Notes under the pieces: model-generated
Seen by the model: the letters and a program-made list of their open reading frames with translations, nothing else
Database searches by the model: none
Told to the model about the DNA's origin: nothing
Assembly (NCBI GenBank): GCA_034521445.1
Contig: JAXHMM010000003.1
Coordinates: forward strand, 62,001 to 126,000
Reading direction: 5' to 3'
DNA from: Balneolaceae bacterium
GTDB lineage: Bacteria; Bacteroidota; Rhodothermia; Balneolales; Balneolaceae
Length of the DNA stretch: 64,000 nucleotides
Position numbers and translations under genes: made by a program
Shown: one piece after another, positions 29,251 to 36,995 of the stretch
Position numbering within the stretch: position 1 is the stretch's first letter
How the letters are laid out: the number at the start of each line of letters is the position of its first letter

Positions 29251-30474
29251 TTATGACCTCATAGATTCTACGGGTTCTTTCCGGGCAGCCCTCACCAGGG
29301 GAACCAGGCTGAAGAGCAAGGTGATTACAAAGACGGTGATGGCCTGGCTGGTGAATATGCCGGGATCCATGGAAAAAAATAGCACCGGGTCCATGGCATA
29401 CTGTTGCATGGCCGATTCCATGGCGCCTTCCAGGTTGATGGGATTCAGGTTAAGGTACCAGATCACAGGCAGGCTCAGCAGGATACCGAAACCGGCGCCC
29501 ATCAGGGCGATCATCAGCACCTCGATGGCCAGGATAAAGAAAAGGGTGCTGCGTGGAGTGCCCACCGAAAGCATCACGCCGAACTCGAAGCTGCGCTCGG
29601 CGATCATCATGAGTACCGTGCCCAGGATGCCGAACCCCACCACCATGTAGAGCACCCCCAGGATGATGATGCCGCTGCCGCGGTCGGCCTGTATGGCCTG
29701 CTGCAGTTCGGGCATCATTTCTTTCCAGCTCATCACTTCGTACTGGGAGGTATCCACCCGGCTTCGGAGCAGGGAGACCGTCTCCTCGAGGGTCCGGGGA
29801 TCCTCCAGCATCAGGGCCGCGGCGGTCAGCCGGTCCGGGGCGGAAAACAGTTCCTGTGCGGTCTCCAGGGGGAGATAGACCAGGTTGTCGTTCAGCTCCG
29901 GATTGGCGTAGGAGACTACACCCCGTATGGGATAGAGCCCGGCCGCGGTCATGCCGCGCCAGCCCTGTCCCAGCAGCACCAGGCTGTCGCCCAGGACGGC
30001 GCCCAGCCGATCGTAGAGACCCTCGCCCAGGATGGCGCCATGTTTGGAGGGGGAATCAAAATAGCGGCCGGCCTGCAGGCTGGAAGGAGGGTCACTGAGG
30101 GCACGCTCGGCTGCGGGATCAATGCCCAGTACCATGGCGGGCCGGCTCTGGCGCCTGGCGGCGCTCAGGGCGTAGGACTCCAGCCTGGGGACTACAGAGA
30201 TCACGCCCGGAGTTGAGGCCAGGGTGTGGTGCAGGGTGTCACTCATGGCCATGCTGTTCTCCAGGGTGGGCTCATCCCAGAAGCCGCGGGCGTGCACCTG
30301 GATGTGTCCGATATACTTGCCCACGGTGTTCTCGATCATATTGTCGTACTGTCCCTCTTGCGTAGAACGGGTCAGCACCGAGAGAAAAACAGCCACTACG
30401 ATGGAGAGAGTGGTGATAACCGTACGGCGACGGTTTCGCCAGATGTTGCGCCAGGCCAATTTGAATGCCAGCAT
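29251..30474 (-). CDS. FtsX-family ABC permease (first subunit, LolC/E-like)
   Basis: 407 aa with the same layout as the next gene: FKLAWRNIWRNRRRTVIT before TM1, a large periplasmic domain, then three helices with IAERSFEFGVMLSVGTPRSTLF and a VRAARKEPVESM ending. It starts 4 bp after the LolA-like gene. Two different permeases with one ATPase and a LolA-like periplasmic protein are the full parts list of a Lol-like exporter. This set is probably a paralogous system, not the housekeeping LolCDE. Confidence 0.92.
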   Translation of the reverse strand: MLAFKLAWRNIWRNRRRTVITTLSIVVAVFLSVLTRSTQEGQYDNMIENTVGKYIGHIQVHARGFWDEPTLENSMAMSDTLHHTLASTPGVISVVPRLESYALSAARRQSRPAMVLGIDPAAERALSDPPSSLQAGRYFDSPSKHGAILGEGLYDRLGAVLGDSLVLLGQGWRGMTAAGLYPIRGVVSYANPELNDNLVYLPLETAQELFSAPDRLTAAALMLEDPRTLEETVSLLRSRVDTSQYEVMSWKEMMPELQQAIQADRGSGIIILGVLYMVVGFGILGTVLMMIAERSFEFGVMLSVGTPRSTLFFILAIEVLMIALMGAGFGILLSLPVIWYLNLNPINLEGAMESAMQQYAMDPVLFFSMDPGIFTSQAITVFVITLLFSLVPLVRAARKEPVESMRS

Positions 30475-30478
30475 GCGA

Positions 30479-31255
30479 CTACTCCACTCTTTTCATGTTT
30501 TGCGTACTGAAAAAGGACGCTTCGAGTCCCACGTCGAACGCCAGGCTGTGGTAGAGGAGTTCGGTGCGGTGGCCCGCCTCGTCGGCCGGAATCATGACCA
30601 TGCGCGTGGGGATGGTGCGGCCATCCATGCTGGCGATATCCGAGCCTTCCATGGTTTTTACCAGCAGACCCTCCTCGTCGTAAAACTCCGTGCGCAGCTG
30701 CAGGTACTCTTGCTTGGAGATGTAACTCACCACGGTGCCCCAGACCACGGGGGCGTCGGGTTTGGGTGTCATCTCTATACGCCAGCATTCGCGGCCGCTC
30801 ACGGTGCTGTCTCCGGCCAGGCTGTGCTCGTAATCGGATACGATGGAGGATTCGCGCACCAGGTCGTTGTTGGAAAAGTCAGAGCCCATCCACGACTGGC
30901 TCATCATGGAAGGCGGAAGCTTGACGGTGCGGTTGATGTCGGGCAGCCAGTGCCAGATCTCGTTGCCGCGTTTCAGGTAGGCTGTGCCGGCATCGCGGGC
31001 CGGGGCGGTGACCAGGATGAGGCTGAACTCGCTGCCCAGGCTCCAGCCCTTCAGGGAGAGCTCACGCTCCCAGGAGGGGCGCACGATGCGCATGGTGATC
31101 TCCGATCGTGAGCTCTCACCCCTCATTTTCTGGTCGGCCCGGCGTACGATCTCTGTGGCGTCGGGTGTCTGCTGTGCAAGGGCGGGCTGCCAGAGTGCAG
31201 CCAGCGCCAGGTAGCAGGCTAGCAGTATGCTAGGAAGTCGTGTGATCGGGTACAT
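30479..31255 (-). CDS. Periplasmic LolA-like (outer-membrane lipoprotein-sorting) protein
   Basis: 258 aa. A signal peptide is cleaved near PALAQQTPD. The mature part belongs to the LolA-like family annotated as outer-membrane lipoprotein-sorting protein. Recognisable segments are IVRRADQKMRGESSRSEITM, YLKRGNEIWHWLPDINRTVKL, and LVRESSIVSDYEHSL. The fold is an open barrel that carries lipid or lipoprotein across the periplasm. The start overlaps the tetR end by 26 bp, so the two are co-translated. It is probably the shuttle for the FtsX pair downstream. Confidence 0.88.
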   Translation of the reverse strand: MYPITRLPSILLACYLALAALWQPALAQQTPDATEIVRRADQKMRGESSRSEITMRIVRPSWERELSLKGWSLGSEFSLILVTAPARDAGTAYLKRGNEIWHWLPDINRTVKLPPSMMSQSWMGSDFSNNDLVRESSIVSDYEHSLAGDSTVSGRECWRIEMTPKPDAPVVWGTVVSYISKQEYLQLRTEFYDEEGLLVKTMEGSDIASMDGRTIPTRMVMIPADEAGHRTELLYHSLAFDVGLEASFFSTQNMKRVE

Positions 31256-31820
31256 AGCGGCGGATTACTTTTTCTTTCATGGTTTCCAGGGGATACTCCT
31301 CGCCCATGGAGATGCAGCCCATGGCAAAGCCGTCCAGTTGGGCGCCCAGGAAGTACGCCTCGGTTTCGGCATCGTCATGGCCCAGCTCCTCGAGGAGTTC
31401 TTTCAGGATGGTCATCTGCTGCTTATTGTAGCGGTCGATGGCGGGTTTGAGGGTGCGCAGCGCCTCCGGCTGCAGGCTGAGACCGATCAGCAGGCGCATG
31501 GTTTCTGTCTCCTCCCGTATGAAACCGAATATCATCTCGATCATGTAGACAAAGCGGCCGGCAGGCGGGAGGTGATCCGGGAAATCCATGGCCTGGTCGC
31601 TCATGGCGGCCAGCTCCTCGAATATGCTCTCCAGGATGGCCTCCTTGCTGTCGAAGTAGTGATAGATGAGTCCCTTCGAGATGCCCGCCTCCTCAGCAAT
31701 GGCGCTGACCGGGGTCTGGGTAAACCCCTGCCGGGCGAAGAGGGGAAAGGCCGCCTGGCGGATGCTGCTGCGGGTTTCCTCGCGAAGGACCTGGTTCTGT
31801 TCGGCGGTTCTCGGGCTCAT
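31230..31820 (-). CDS. TetR/AcrR-family transcriptional regulator
   Basis: 196 aa. The HTH lies at about 15-60: IRQAAFPLFARQGFTQTPV, then AIAEEAGISKGLIYHYFDSKEAI, a textbook TetR helix-turn-helix. The C-terminal ligand domain is generic. It is the first gene of the exporter operon. An imperfect palindrome lies 5 bp upstream of its start and overlaps the putative -7 element, so auto-repression of the whole operon is likely. The inducer is unknown, probably a lipid or hydrophobic compound. Confidence 0.94.
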   Translation of the reverse strand: MSPRTAEQNQVLREETRSSIRQAAFPLFARQGFTQTPVSAIAEEAGISKGLIYHYFDSKEAILESIFEELAAMSDQAMDFPDHLPPAGRFVYMIEMIFGFIREETETMRLLIGLSLQPEALRTLKPAIDRYNKQQMTILKELLEELGHDDAETEAYFLGAQLDGFAMGCISMGEEYPLETMKEKVIRRYVPDHTTS

Positions 31821-31825
31821 GTCAC

Positions 31826-31878
31826 TTGTTAACTGACCGTTCAGTCAACAATATGCAACACCCATTAGTAAATAGCAA
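31826..31878 (-). promoter_or_regulatory. Promoter and TetR operator of the exporter operon
   Basis: Reading the minus strand, TTG (31876-31878) and TATTGTTG (31846-31853) resemble -33 and -7 elements spaced about 22 bp. A 26-bp palindrome at 31826-31851 (arms TTGTT and AACAA outside, ACTGA and TCAGT inside) has only two mismatched base pairs (four positions). It overlaps the -7 element and ends 5 bp before the tetR ATG. Confidence 0.6.
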
Positions 31879-31910
31879 GATGTATAGAAAAGTCGGTCCG
31901 GTGAGAGGTG

Positions 31911-32498
31911 TTAAACCATCTCCAGGAAATTCTGAAGCAACCGCCTTCCCGCGCTGCCCGATTTCTCCGGGTGGAACTGTACGCCCAGGTAGTTGTCGCG
32001 GCCGGCCGCTGCGGCAAAGGGAGTGATGTAGTCGCATTCGGCCAGCGTATGGTCGTTCAGCGGGGCATAGTAGGCGTGCACGTAGTAAAACCAGCTGCCG
32101 CCGTCCACGCCCCTCAGCAGGGGGTGGGAGTGGGATTCCGAGAAGGTGTTCCAGCCCATATGCGGTACCTTTTGCCGGTCGGAGCGAAAGCGCCTGAGGC
32201 GACCCGGGAGGATGCCCAGGCCCTTGCTGTCGCCCTCCTCTGAGGATTCATAGAGAAGCTGCATGCCCAGGCAGATGCCCAATACCGGCTTGTCGGTTTC
32301 CTTCAGCCAGAGGTCCAGGCCGCGGCTTTGCAGCGACTCCATGGCCGCTTTAGCGTGGCCCACACCGGGAAAGATCACGCCGTCCGCCGCCTCCAGCTCA
32401 CCGGGGTCGGCCGTGATCAGGTGCTCCCTGCCCAGCCGCTCCAGGGCATTGGAAACCGAGGCGAGGTTGCCGGCGTCGTAGTTGATGATGGCGATCAT
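31911..32498 (-). CDS. hisH: Imidazole glycerol phosphate synthase, glutaminase subunit
   Basis: 195 aa, a class I glutamine amidotransferase. The triad is C76 in VLGICLGMQLLYE with H176 and E178 in VQFHPEKSG. It supplies ammonia to HisF. The start overlaps the hisB stop by 4 bp (ATGA type). It is the last gene before the his series is broken by the exporter operon; its partner hisF is 6.8 kb further on. Confidence 0.96.
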   Translation of the reverse strand: MIAIINYDAGNLASVSNALERLGREHLITADPGELEAADGVIFPGVGHAKAAMESLQSRGLDLWLKETDKPVLGICLGMQLLYESSEEGDSKGLGILPGRLRRFRSDRQKVPHMGWNTFSESHSHPLLRGVDGGSWFYYVHAYYAPLNDHTLAECDYITPFAAAAGRDNYLGVQFHPEKSGSAGRRLLQNFLEMV

Positions 32499-33379
32499 AG
32501 CAGGTCCTTGGTACTGGGCAGGATGTTCAGGTTGCGCTCACTCCGGCTGACGGCCGCCCGGAGGCAGCGCGCGAAGGCCTTGAAGCAGGCCTCGATCTTG
32601 TGGTGGTCGTTTTCGCCCTCCACCTCCAGGTGCAAGGTGGCATTCAGGTGCATGGCCAGGGAGTGGAAAAAGTGCCGGGTCATCTCGGTGGGGAAGTCGC
32701 CCACCATCTCACGGCGGAAGCTGCCGCTGAATTCCAGCCAGGAGCGCCCGGAGAGATCCAGCGCGCAGGTGGCCCGGCTCTCGTCCATGGGCAGCACGAA
32801 GGCGTAGCGTTGCACGCCCGTCCTGTCGCCGAGGGCCAGGTCGATGGCTTCGCCCAGGGTAATGGCTACATCTTCGATGGTGTGGTGTCCGTCCACCTGC
32901 AGGTCGCCCTCACAGAAGAGCTGCAGGTCTATCAGCCCGTGCCGTGCGATCTGCTCGAGCATGTGGTCCAGGAAACCGAGTCCGGTGTCTATCTGCGCCC
33001 CGCCGCCGCCGTCCAGGTTCAGGCGCACCCGCACGCGGGTTTCCGAGGTTTGACGTTCATGCTCGGCCCGGCGTTCAGGAAAGAGGATGCCCTCGCAGAG
33101 GTCGGTCCACCCGCCGGCCTCCAGGGCCACGCCGTCGGTGCGCAGCAGCTGCAGCCGGTCGCCTTCTGGAGCCACACGCAGGCCGGCGCGGTCGGCGTCG
33201 TGGTCCGGGGCGATGCCCTCGTTTTCGAGGAGGGCGCGCTGCGGACCGCTCAGTTCTTCCGTCTCGAAGAGCAGGCGGTGTCCCGCCTGCTGCAGGCGCT
33301 TGAGGGCGTAGAGAGCGCCGCCCCGGAGCATCTCCTCGTCGGGGCCTTTCAGGGCTTCGGTGGTGATCTGGATGTTCAT
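32495..33379 (-). CDS. hisB: Imidazoleglycerol-phosphate dehydratase with degenerate N-terminal HAD remnant
   Basis: 294 aa from the ATG at 33379, which overlaps the hisC stop by 4 bp. Residues from about 103 are a complete dehydratase domain: INTG-like QIDTGLGFLDHML, first metal motif HHTIED (165-170) and second ENDHHKIEA. Residues 1-100 are unusual. GGALYALKRLQQAGHRLLF and DLCEGILFPERRAEHERQT line up with the HAD-phosphatase half and linker of bifunctional HisB. However, the DxDGT nucleophile motif and later HAD motifs are missing, and the domain is about 60 residues shorter. Dehydratase activity is expected; histidinol-phosphatase activity is not. Confidence 0.92.
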   Translation of the reverse strand: MNIQITTEALKGPDEEMLRGGALYALKRLQQAGHRLLFETEELSGPQRALLENEGIAPDHDADRAGLRVAPEGDRLQLLRTDGVALEAGGWTDLCEGILFPERRAEHERQTSETRVRVRLNLDGGGGAQIDTGLGFLDHMLEQIARHGLIDLQLFCEGDLQVDGHHTIEDVAITLGEAIDLALGDRTGVQRYAFVLPMDESRATCALDLSGRSWLEFSGSFRREMVGDFPTEMTRHFFHSLAMHLNATLHLEVEGENDHHKIEACFKAFARCLRAAVSRSERNLNILPSTKDLL

Positions 33380-34433
33380 GGGGAGAGTTTCTTGAGGGCT
33401 TCGATAAGACGGTCGTTGTCGGCGGGACGTCCCACGGTGATGCGCAGGCACTCCTCGCAGAGGGGTTCGTCTCCGCGGTAGCGTACAATCACGCCTGCTT
33501 CGGCCAAATCCCGGTAGATGCGCCGGGCGTCGTCAACCCGCACCAGCAGGAAGTTGGCCTGGCTCTCAAACACGGTGCGCACCTGTTTCAGTTCCGAGAG
33601 CCGGCCGGCCAGTTTCCGGCGCTCCCCACGGATGGAGTCGGCGTTGGCGCGCACCGTATCCAGGTGGTCCAGGGCGTCGGCGGCGGCGGCCGCGGAGAGA
33701 CTGCTCACGTTGTAGGGCGGCTTGACCTTCATCAGGTAGTCGATCAAGGGGCGGGTCCGAAAGCCATGCCCACGCGGGCACCGGCCAGGCCGAAGGATTT
33801 CGACAAGGTTTGCAGCACCACCAGGTTGGGATAATCGCGTACCCGGGGCGCCAGGCTGGGGGAGCTGCTGAAATCGATGTAGGCCTCGTCCACCACCACG
33901 ATGCCAGGGAACCAGCCGAGGATCTCCTCCAGCCGGTCCGGTTGAACCAGGTTGCCAGTGGGGTTGTTGGGCGAACAGAGAAAGAGCAGGCGGGTTTCCG
34001 GTCGGCAGGCTTTGCGCAGGGCCTCCGGACGAGGTTGGAAATTTCGGTCGGTCACGGCCTCGTCCACCGCTGCATCGTGGATGCGCGCGCTCACCCGGTA
34101 CATGCCGTAGGTGGGCGGGGCGATGAGGATGCGTCCCTTTCCAGGCTCGCAGAAGATGCGCAGCAGCAGGTCGATGGCCTCGTCGCTGCCTACCCCCAGG
34201 AAGACGTTATCCGCCTCTACCCCGCGCCAGTCGGCGATGCGGCGGCGCAGATACGGATGGCGCGGCGGGGGATAGCGGTGCAGGCCCGCCAGGGAGGGGG
34301 CCGGCGGCCCCCAGGCGTTTTCGTTGGCGTCTAGCAGCAGCCCCTCTCCGAAGTCGTCGCGTGCGCTGCGGTAGGGCTTCAGCTCCCGGATGTTGGGGCG
34401 GACCAGGGCGTCAAGGTCAAAGGCCTTGTTCAT
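33376..34433 (-). pseudogene. hisC: Histidinol-phosphate aminotransferase, interrupted by a one-base frameshift
   Basis: Two frames cover one HisC. The first (34433 to 33744) holds the N-terminal two-thirds with SPNNPTGNL, the PLP aspartate in VVDEAYIDF and lysine K212 in QTLSKSFGLAGARVG. It ends GMAFGPAP then TGA. The second (33747 to 33376) continues IDYLMKVKPPYNVSSLS to the normal C-terminus. At the junction the minus strand reads GCCCCTTGATC; one extra base, or a -1 slip on the C run, joins both frames with no lost residue. The body and operon place are normal. It is either a sequencing or assembly error in the C run or a recent mutation; programmed slippage is less likely. Confidence 0.88.
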
Positions 34434-34472
34434 AGCGGCAGGTCATGATTTCATGTTTGGTTTATGGCGCGG

Positions 34473-35789
34473 TCAGTCTTCGTTACCGTGGCCGGATTCA
34501 TCCCCGCGGGACTCCAGGCGGATGGTGACGGCGCGCCGGTGTCCCTCCAGTCCCTCGATCTGCGCAAGGCGCTCCACGGCGGGCGCCAGGTTGCGCAGCC
34601 CTTCACGGCTGAGGCTCTGCATGGTGATCTGTTTGAGAAAAGAGTCCACCGACACCCCGGAGTACATGCGCGCATAGCCATAGGTGGGCAGGGTGTGGTT
34701 GGTCCCGCTGGCGTAGTCGCCGGCGCTCTCGGGGGTCCATCTGCCGAGAAATACGGAACCGGCGTGCCGGATGCGGCCGGCCTGCTCCTCAGCATGCTTG
34801 CACTGGACCACCAAATGCTCCGGGGCGTAGCGGTTGGAGAAGTCGAAGGCCTCCTCCAGGCTCTCCGCCTCCACGCTGAAGCTGTGTTCCAGCGCCTGCC
34901 GTGCGATCTCCGCGCGCGGCAGGTCGGCCAGCTGCGCCTCCAGGGCGTCCAGGCAGGCCTGGCGGTCGAAACCGGGAAGGTAGACCAACACCACCTGGCT
35001 GTCGGGTCCATGTTCGGCCTGCGAAAGCAGGTCGGCTGCCACAAAGCGGGGATCGGCTCCCGCGTCGGCGATCACCAGCACTTCGGAGGGGCCGGCCGGC
35101 ATGTCGATGGCCACCTGCGCACGGCTATTCTGCAGCAGCATCTTGGCGGCGGTCACGTACTGGTTGCCGGGCCCCAGGATCTTGTCCGCCTTGGGCAGGC
35201 CTTCCATGCCCCAGGCCATGGCGGCCACGGCCTGCGCGCCCCCGGCCAGCAGCAGGTGGGATGCGCCCACCTTGCGTGCGATATAGCGGATTTCGGGACC
35301 CACGCCGCCCTCTGCGTTGGGAGGGGTAGCTACGACGATGTTCCGGCAGCCAGCCAGCGCGGCGGGGATGCCCAGCATGAGCAGGGTGGAGGGGAGGATA
35401 GCGGTGCCCCCCGGCACGTAGAGGCCCACGGTGTCCAGGGGACGCGACACGCGCCGGCAGCGCACGCCGGGCATGGTTTCCACTTCGGTCTGGCGGGGGA
35501 GCTGGGCCTTGTGGAAGCGGTAGATGTTGCGAAAGGCCGTGTCAATGGCCTCCCGGGTCGGTTCCGGCAGCCCGGCTTCCGGTTCCTCGGCAGGATGCAG
35601 GATCAGCGGATCGGGATCGGTGCCGTCGAAGCGGCGGGTGTAGCGGCGCACGGCCTCCTCCCCCTCGCGCCTTACCTCTTCCAGGATGGGCCGGACCTGC
35701 TCGAAGATCTCCTCCAGCTCGAGCACGGGTCGGCGGCACAGCTCCTGCAGCTCCTCTTCGGTTCGTTCGCGGATGCGGTAGTCTTTCAT
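34473..35789 (-). CDS. hisD: Histidinol dehydrogenase
   Basis: 438 aa, full length. Family motifs: VGLYVPGGTAILPSTLLM, RNIVVATPP, GAQAVAAMAWG, KILGPGNQYVTAAK, and MPAGPSEVLVIAD. The zinc/catalytic region has SQAEHGPDSQ, and the C-terminal part has YASGTNHTLPTYGYARMYSG. It catalyses the last two steps of histidine synthesis (histidinol to histidine). It starts 9 bp after hisG; hisC follows after 39 bp. Confidence 0.97.
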   Translation of the reverse strand: MKDYRIRERTEEELQELCRRPVLELEEIFEQVRPILEEVRREGEEAVRRYTRRFDGTDPDPLILHPAEEPEAGLPEPTREAIDTAFRNIYRFHKAQLPRQTEVETMPGVRCRRVSRPLDTVGLYVPGGTAILPSTLLMLGIPAALAGCRNIVVATPPNAEGGVGPEIRYIARKVGASHLLLAGGAQAVAAMAWGMEGLPKADKILGPGNQYVTAAKMLLQNSRAQVAIDMPAGPSEVLVIADAGADPRFVAADLLSQAEHGPDSQVVLVYLPGFDRQACLDALEAQLADLPRAEIARQALEHSFSVEAESLEEAFDFSNRYAPEHLVVQCKHAEEQAGRIRHAGSVFLGRWTPESAGDYASGTNHTLPTYGYARMYSGVSVDSFLKQITMQSLSREGLRNLAPAVERLAQIEGLEGHRRAVTIRLESRGDESGHGNED

Positions 35790-35798
35790 GGGGGCCTC

Positions 35799-36680
35799 CT
35801 AGAGAATCATGCTTTCGATGGGCAGCATGACGATGCCGGTGGCCCCGGCCTCCTTCAGCCGCTCCATCACCTCCCAGAACCGCTCGATGGGAATGACGGT
35901 GTGGATGGCCACCATATTGTTATCGGCCAGGGGCATGACCGTAGGACTCTTCAGGGAGGGAATGATCTCGCGGATTTCCGCCACGGACTCCTGCGGCGCG
36001 TTCATCATGATGTAGCGGCTGCGACCGGCCTGCTGAAAGCCCTCGATGCGCTGCAGAAATTTTTCAATGAGTTTTTTCTTGCCCGGCGAGAGTTCCTTGT
36101 TGGTACGGATAAGCTGGGTCTCCGACTCGAAGACGGTTTCGATCTCGGCCAGGCCGTTGGCCTTGAGGGTGTTGCCGGTGGATACCAGGTCACAGATGGC
36201 GTCGGCGACCTTGAGCCGGGGAGCGATTTCCACTGCCCCCGATATGGTAACGATCCTGGCCTCCACGCCGCGCTCCTGCAGGAAACGGCGCGTCAGGTTG
36301 GGATAGCTGGTGGCGATGGTGCGTCCCTCGAAATCCTCAACGGTCTGAATTTCCCCGTTTTTACGGGCGGCCAGGGAGAGCCGGCAGACCCCGTAATCGA
36401 GTCCACGTATGACCGTCACGTCGACGCCGGTTTCAGCGGTGACGTTGGCGCCCACAAAGCCGAGGTCGCACACCCCGTCCTGGACGTATTCGGGGATGTC
36501 GTCGTCGCGGATGAGCAGCAGTTCCACGTCAAAGTTGCGGCAGGTGAGCATGAGGCTGCGCTTGTAGTTGTCGAAGCGAAGGCCGATGCCTTCCAGCAGG
36601 GCTATGGTTTTGTCGGTCAGCCGCCCGTCCTTTTGCAGGGCGATGCGGAGTGAGGTTTTGGAATTGGCAGAACGATTCAT
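35799..36680 (-). CDS. hisG: ATP phosphoribosyltransferase, long form
   Basis: 293 aa. The length and C-terminal segment (IIPSLKSPTVMPLADNNMVAIHTVI) show the long form with a regulatory ACT-like domain, which is feedback-inhibited by histidine and needs no HisZ. Catalytic parts: LRIALQKDGRLTDKT, YVQDGVCDLGFVGANVTAE, and the PRPP-binding region near ICDLVSTGNTLKANGL. It is step 1 and the first enzyme gene of the operon. It follows a histidine-rich leader ORF (36752-36835) by 71 bp. Confidence 0.97.
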   Translation of the reverse strand: MNRSANSKTSLRIALQKDGRLTDKTIALLEGIGLRFDNYKRSLMLTCRNFDVELLLIRDDDIPEYVQDGVCDLGFVGANVTAETGVDVTVIRGLDYGVCRLSLAARKNGEIQTVEDFEGRTIATSYPNLTRRFLQERGVEARIVTISGAVEIAPRLKVADAICDLVSTGNTLKANGLAEIETVFESETQLIRTNKELSPGKKKLIEKFLQRIEGFQQAGRSRYIMMNAPQESVAEIREIIPSLKSPTVMPLADNNMVAIHTVIPIERFWEVMERLKEAGATGIVMLPIESMIL

Positions 36681-36751
36681 GGATATAGGTTGATACTGGG
36701 ATTACAGGTAAAAAGAGTGGTGTTCGTACGTCCGGGGAGCGCGGCAGGAAT

Positions 36752-36835
36752 TTACCGCAGATGGGTAAGCATAAGGTGACGGGCGTCACCGTGGTGTCGA
36801 TGAAGATGGGGAATATGGAAGGTGCGTTGCTGCAT
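36752..36835 (-). CDS. hisL: Histidine-rich leader peptide of the his operon (HisL-like)
   Basis: A 27-codon ORF from ATG to TAA. Seven codons are histidine (positions 7, 10, 12, 14, 15, 20 and 25; four CAT and three CAC). Its core reads HIPHLHRHHGDARH. It is in the same orientation as hisG and ends 71 bp before its start. This is what transcription attenuation needs: histidyl-tRNA shortage stalls a ribosome on the His codons. A 6-bp perfect stem with a 4-base loop (36775-36790) lies inside the ORF at codons 16-21. A T5 run lies at about 36712-36716, but no strong stem precedes it. The downstream mechanism is therefore unresolved (classical terminator, Rho or coupling). An AT-rich TATATT (36844-36849) lies just upstream. 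It is too short for normal gene calling. Confidence 0.8.
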   Translation of the reverse strand: MQQRTFHIPHLHRHHGDARHLMLTHLR

Positions 36836-36955
36836 CGGCACCCAATATAGCTATTTTAAGAGCAAGCTTCCAGAGCAGCTTCAGCCGGCTGTTGAAGACC
36901 CGGGCCTGTTCGGATCGGGACGCGCTGCGGGGGGCGTTCTCTCCGCCCAAAGAAG

Positions 36956-36988
36956 AAAGCCCCGACCCTATCACGGGTCGAGGCTTTT
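36956..36988. terminator. Strong hairpin, possible bidirectional terminator, upstream of the his leader
   Basis: AAAGCC and CGACCC pair with GGGTCG and GGCTTT (36956-36968 with 36975-36987), with one mismatch and a 6-base loop. On the minus strand it is followed by a pyrimidine-rich CTTTCTTCTTTG, on the plus strand by TTTTGG. No gene on either strand obviously ends here, so it may terminate an unannotated RNA. Confidence 0.5.
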
Positions 36989-36995
36989 GGTAGGG

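Noticed and set aside
25933-31911. Exporter block as a mobile element or genomic island
   Set aside because: No transposase, integrase, tRNA site or long flanking repeats; only a 9-base inverted match was found.
34464-36653. 729-aa open frame on the plus strand
   Set aside because: It lies fully antisense to hisD and hisG, has no domain pattern, and reflects high-GC codon structure.
36680-36751. Classical intrinsic terminator between the his leader ORF and hisG
   Set aside because: A T5 run is present, but I could not find a strong GC stem ending next to it.
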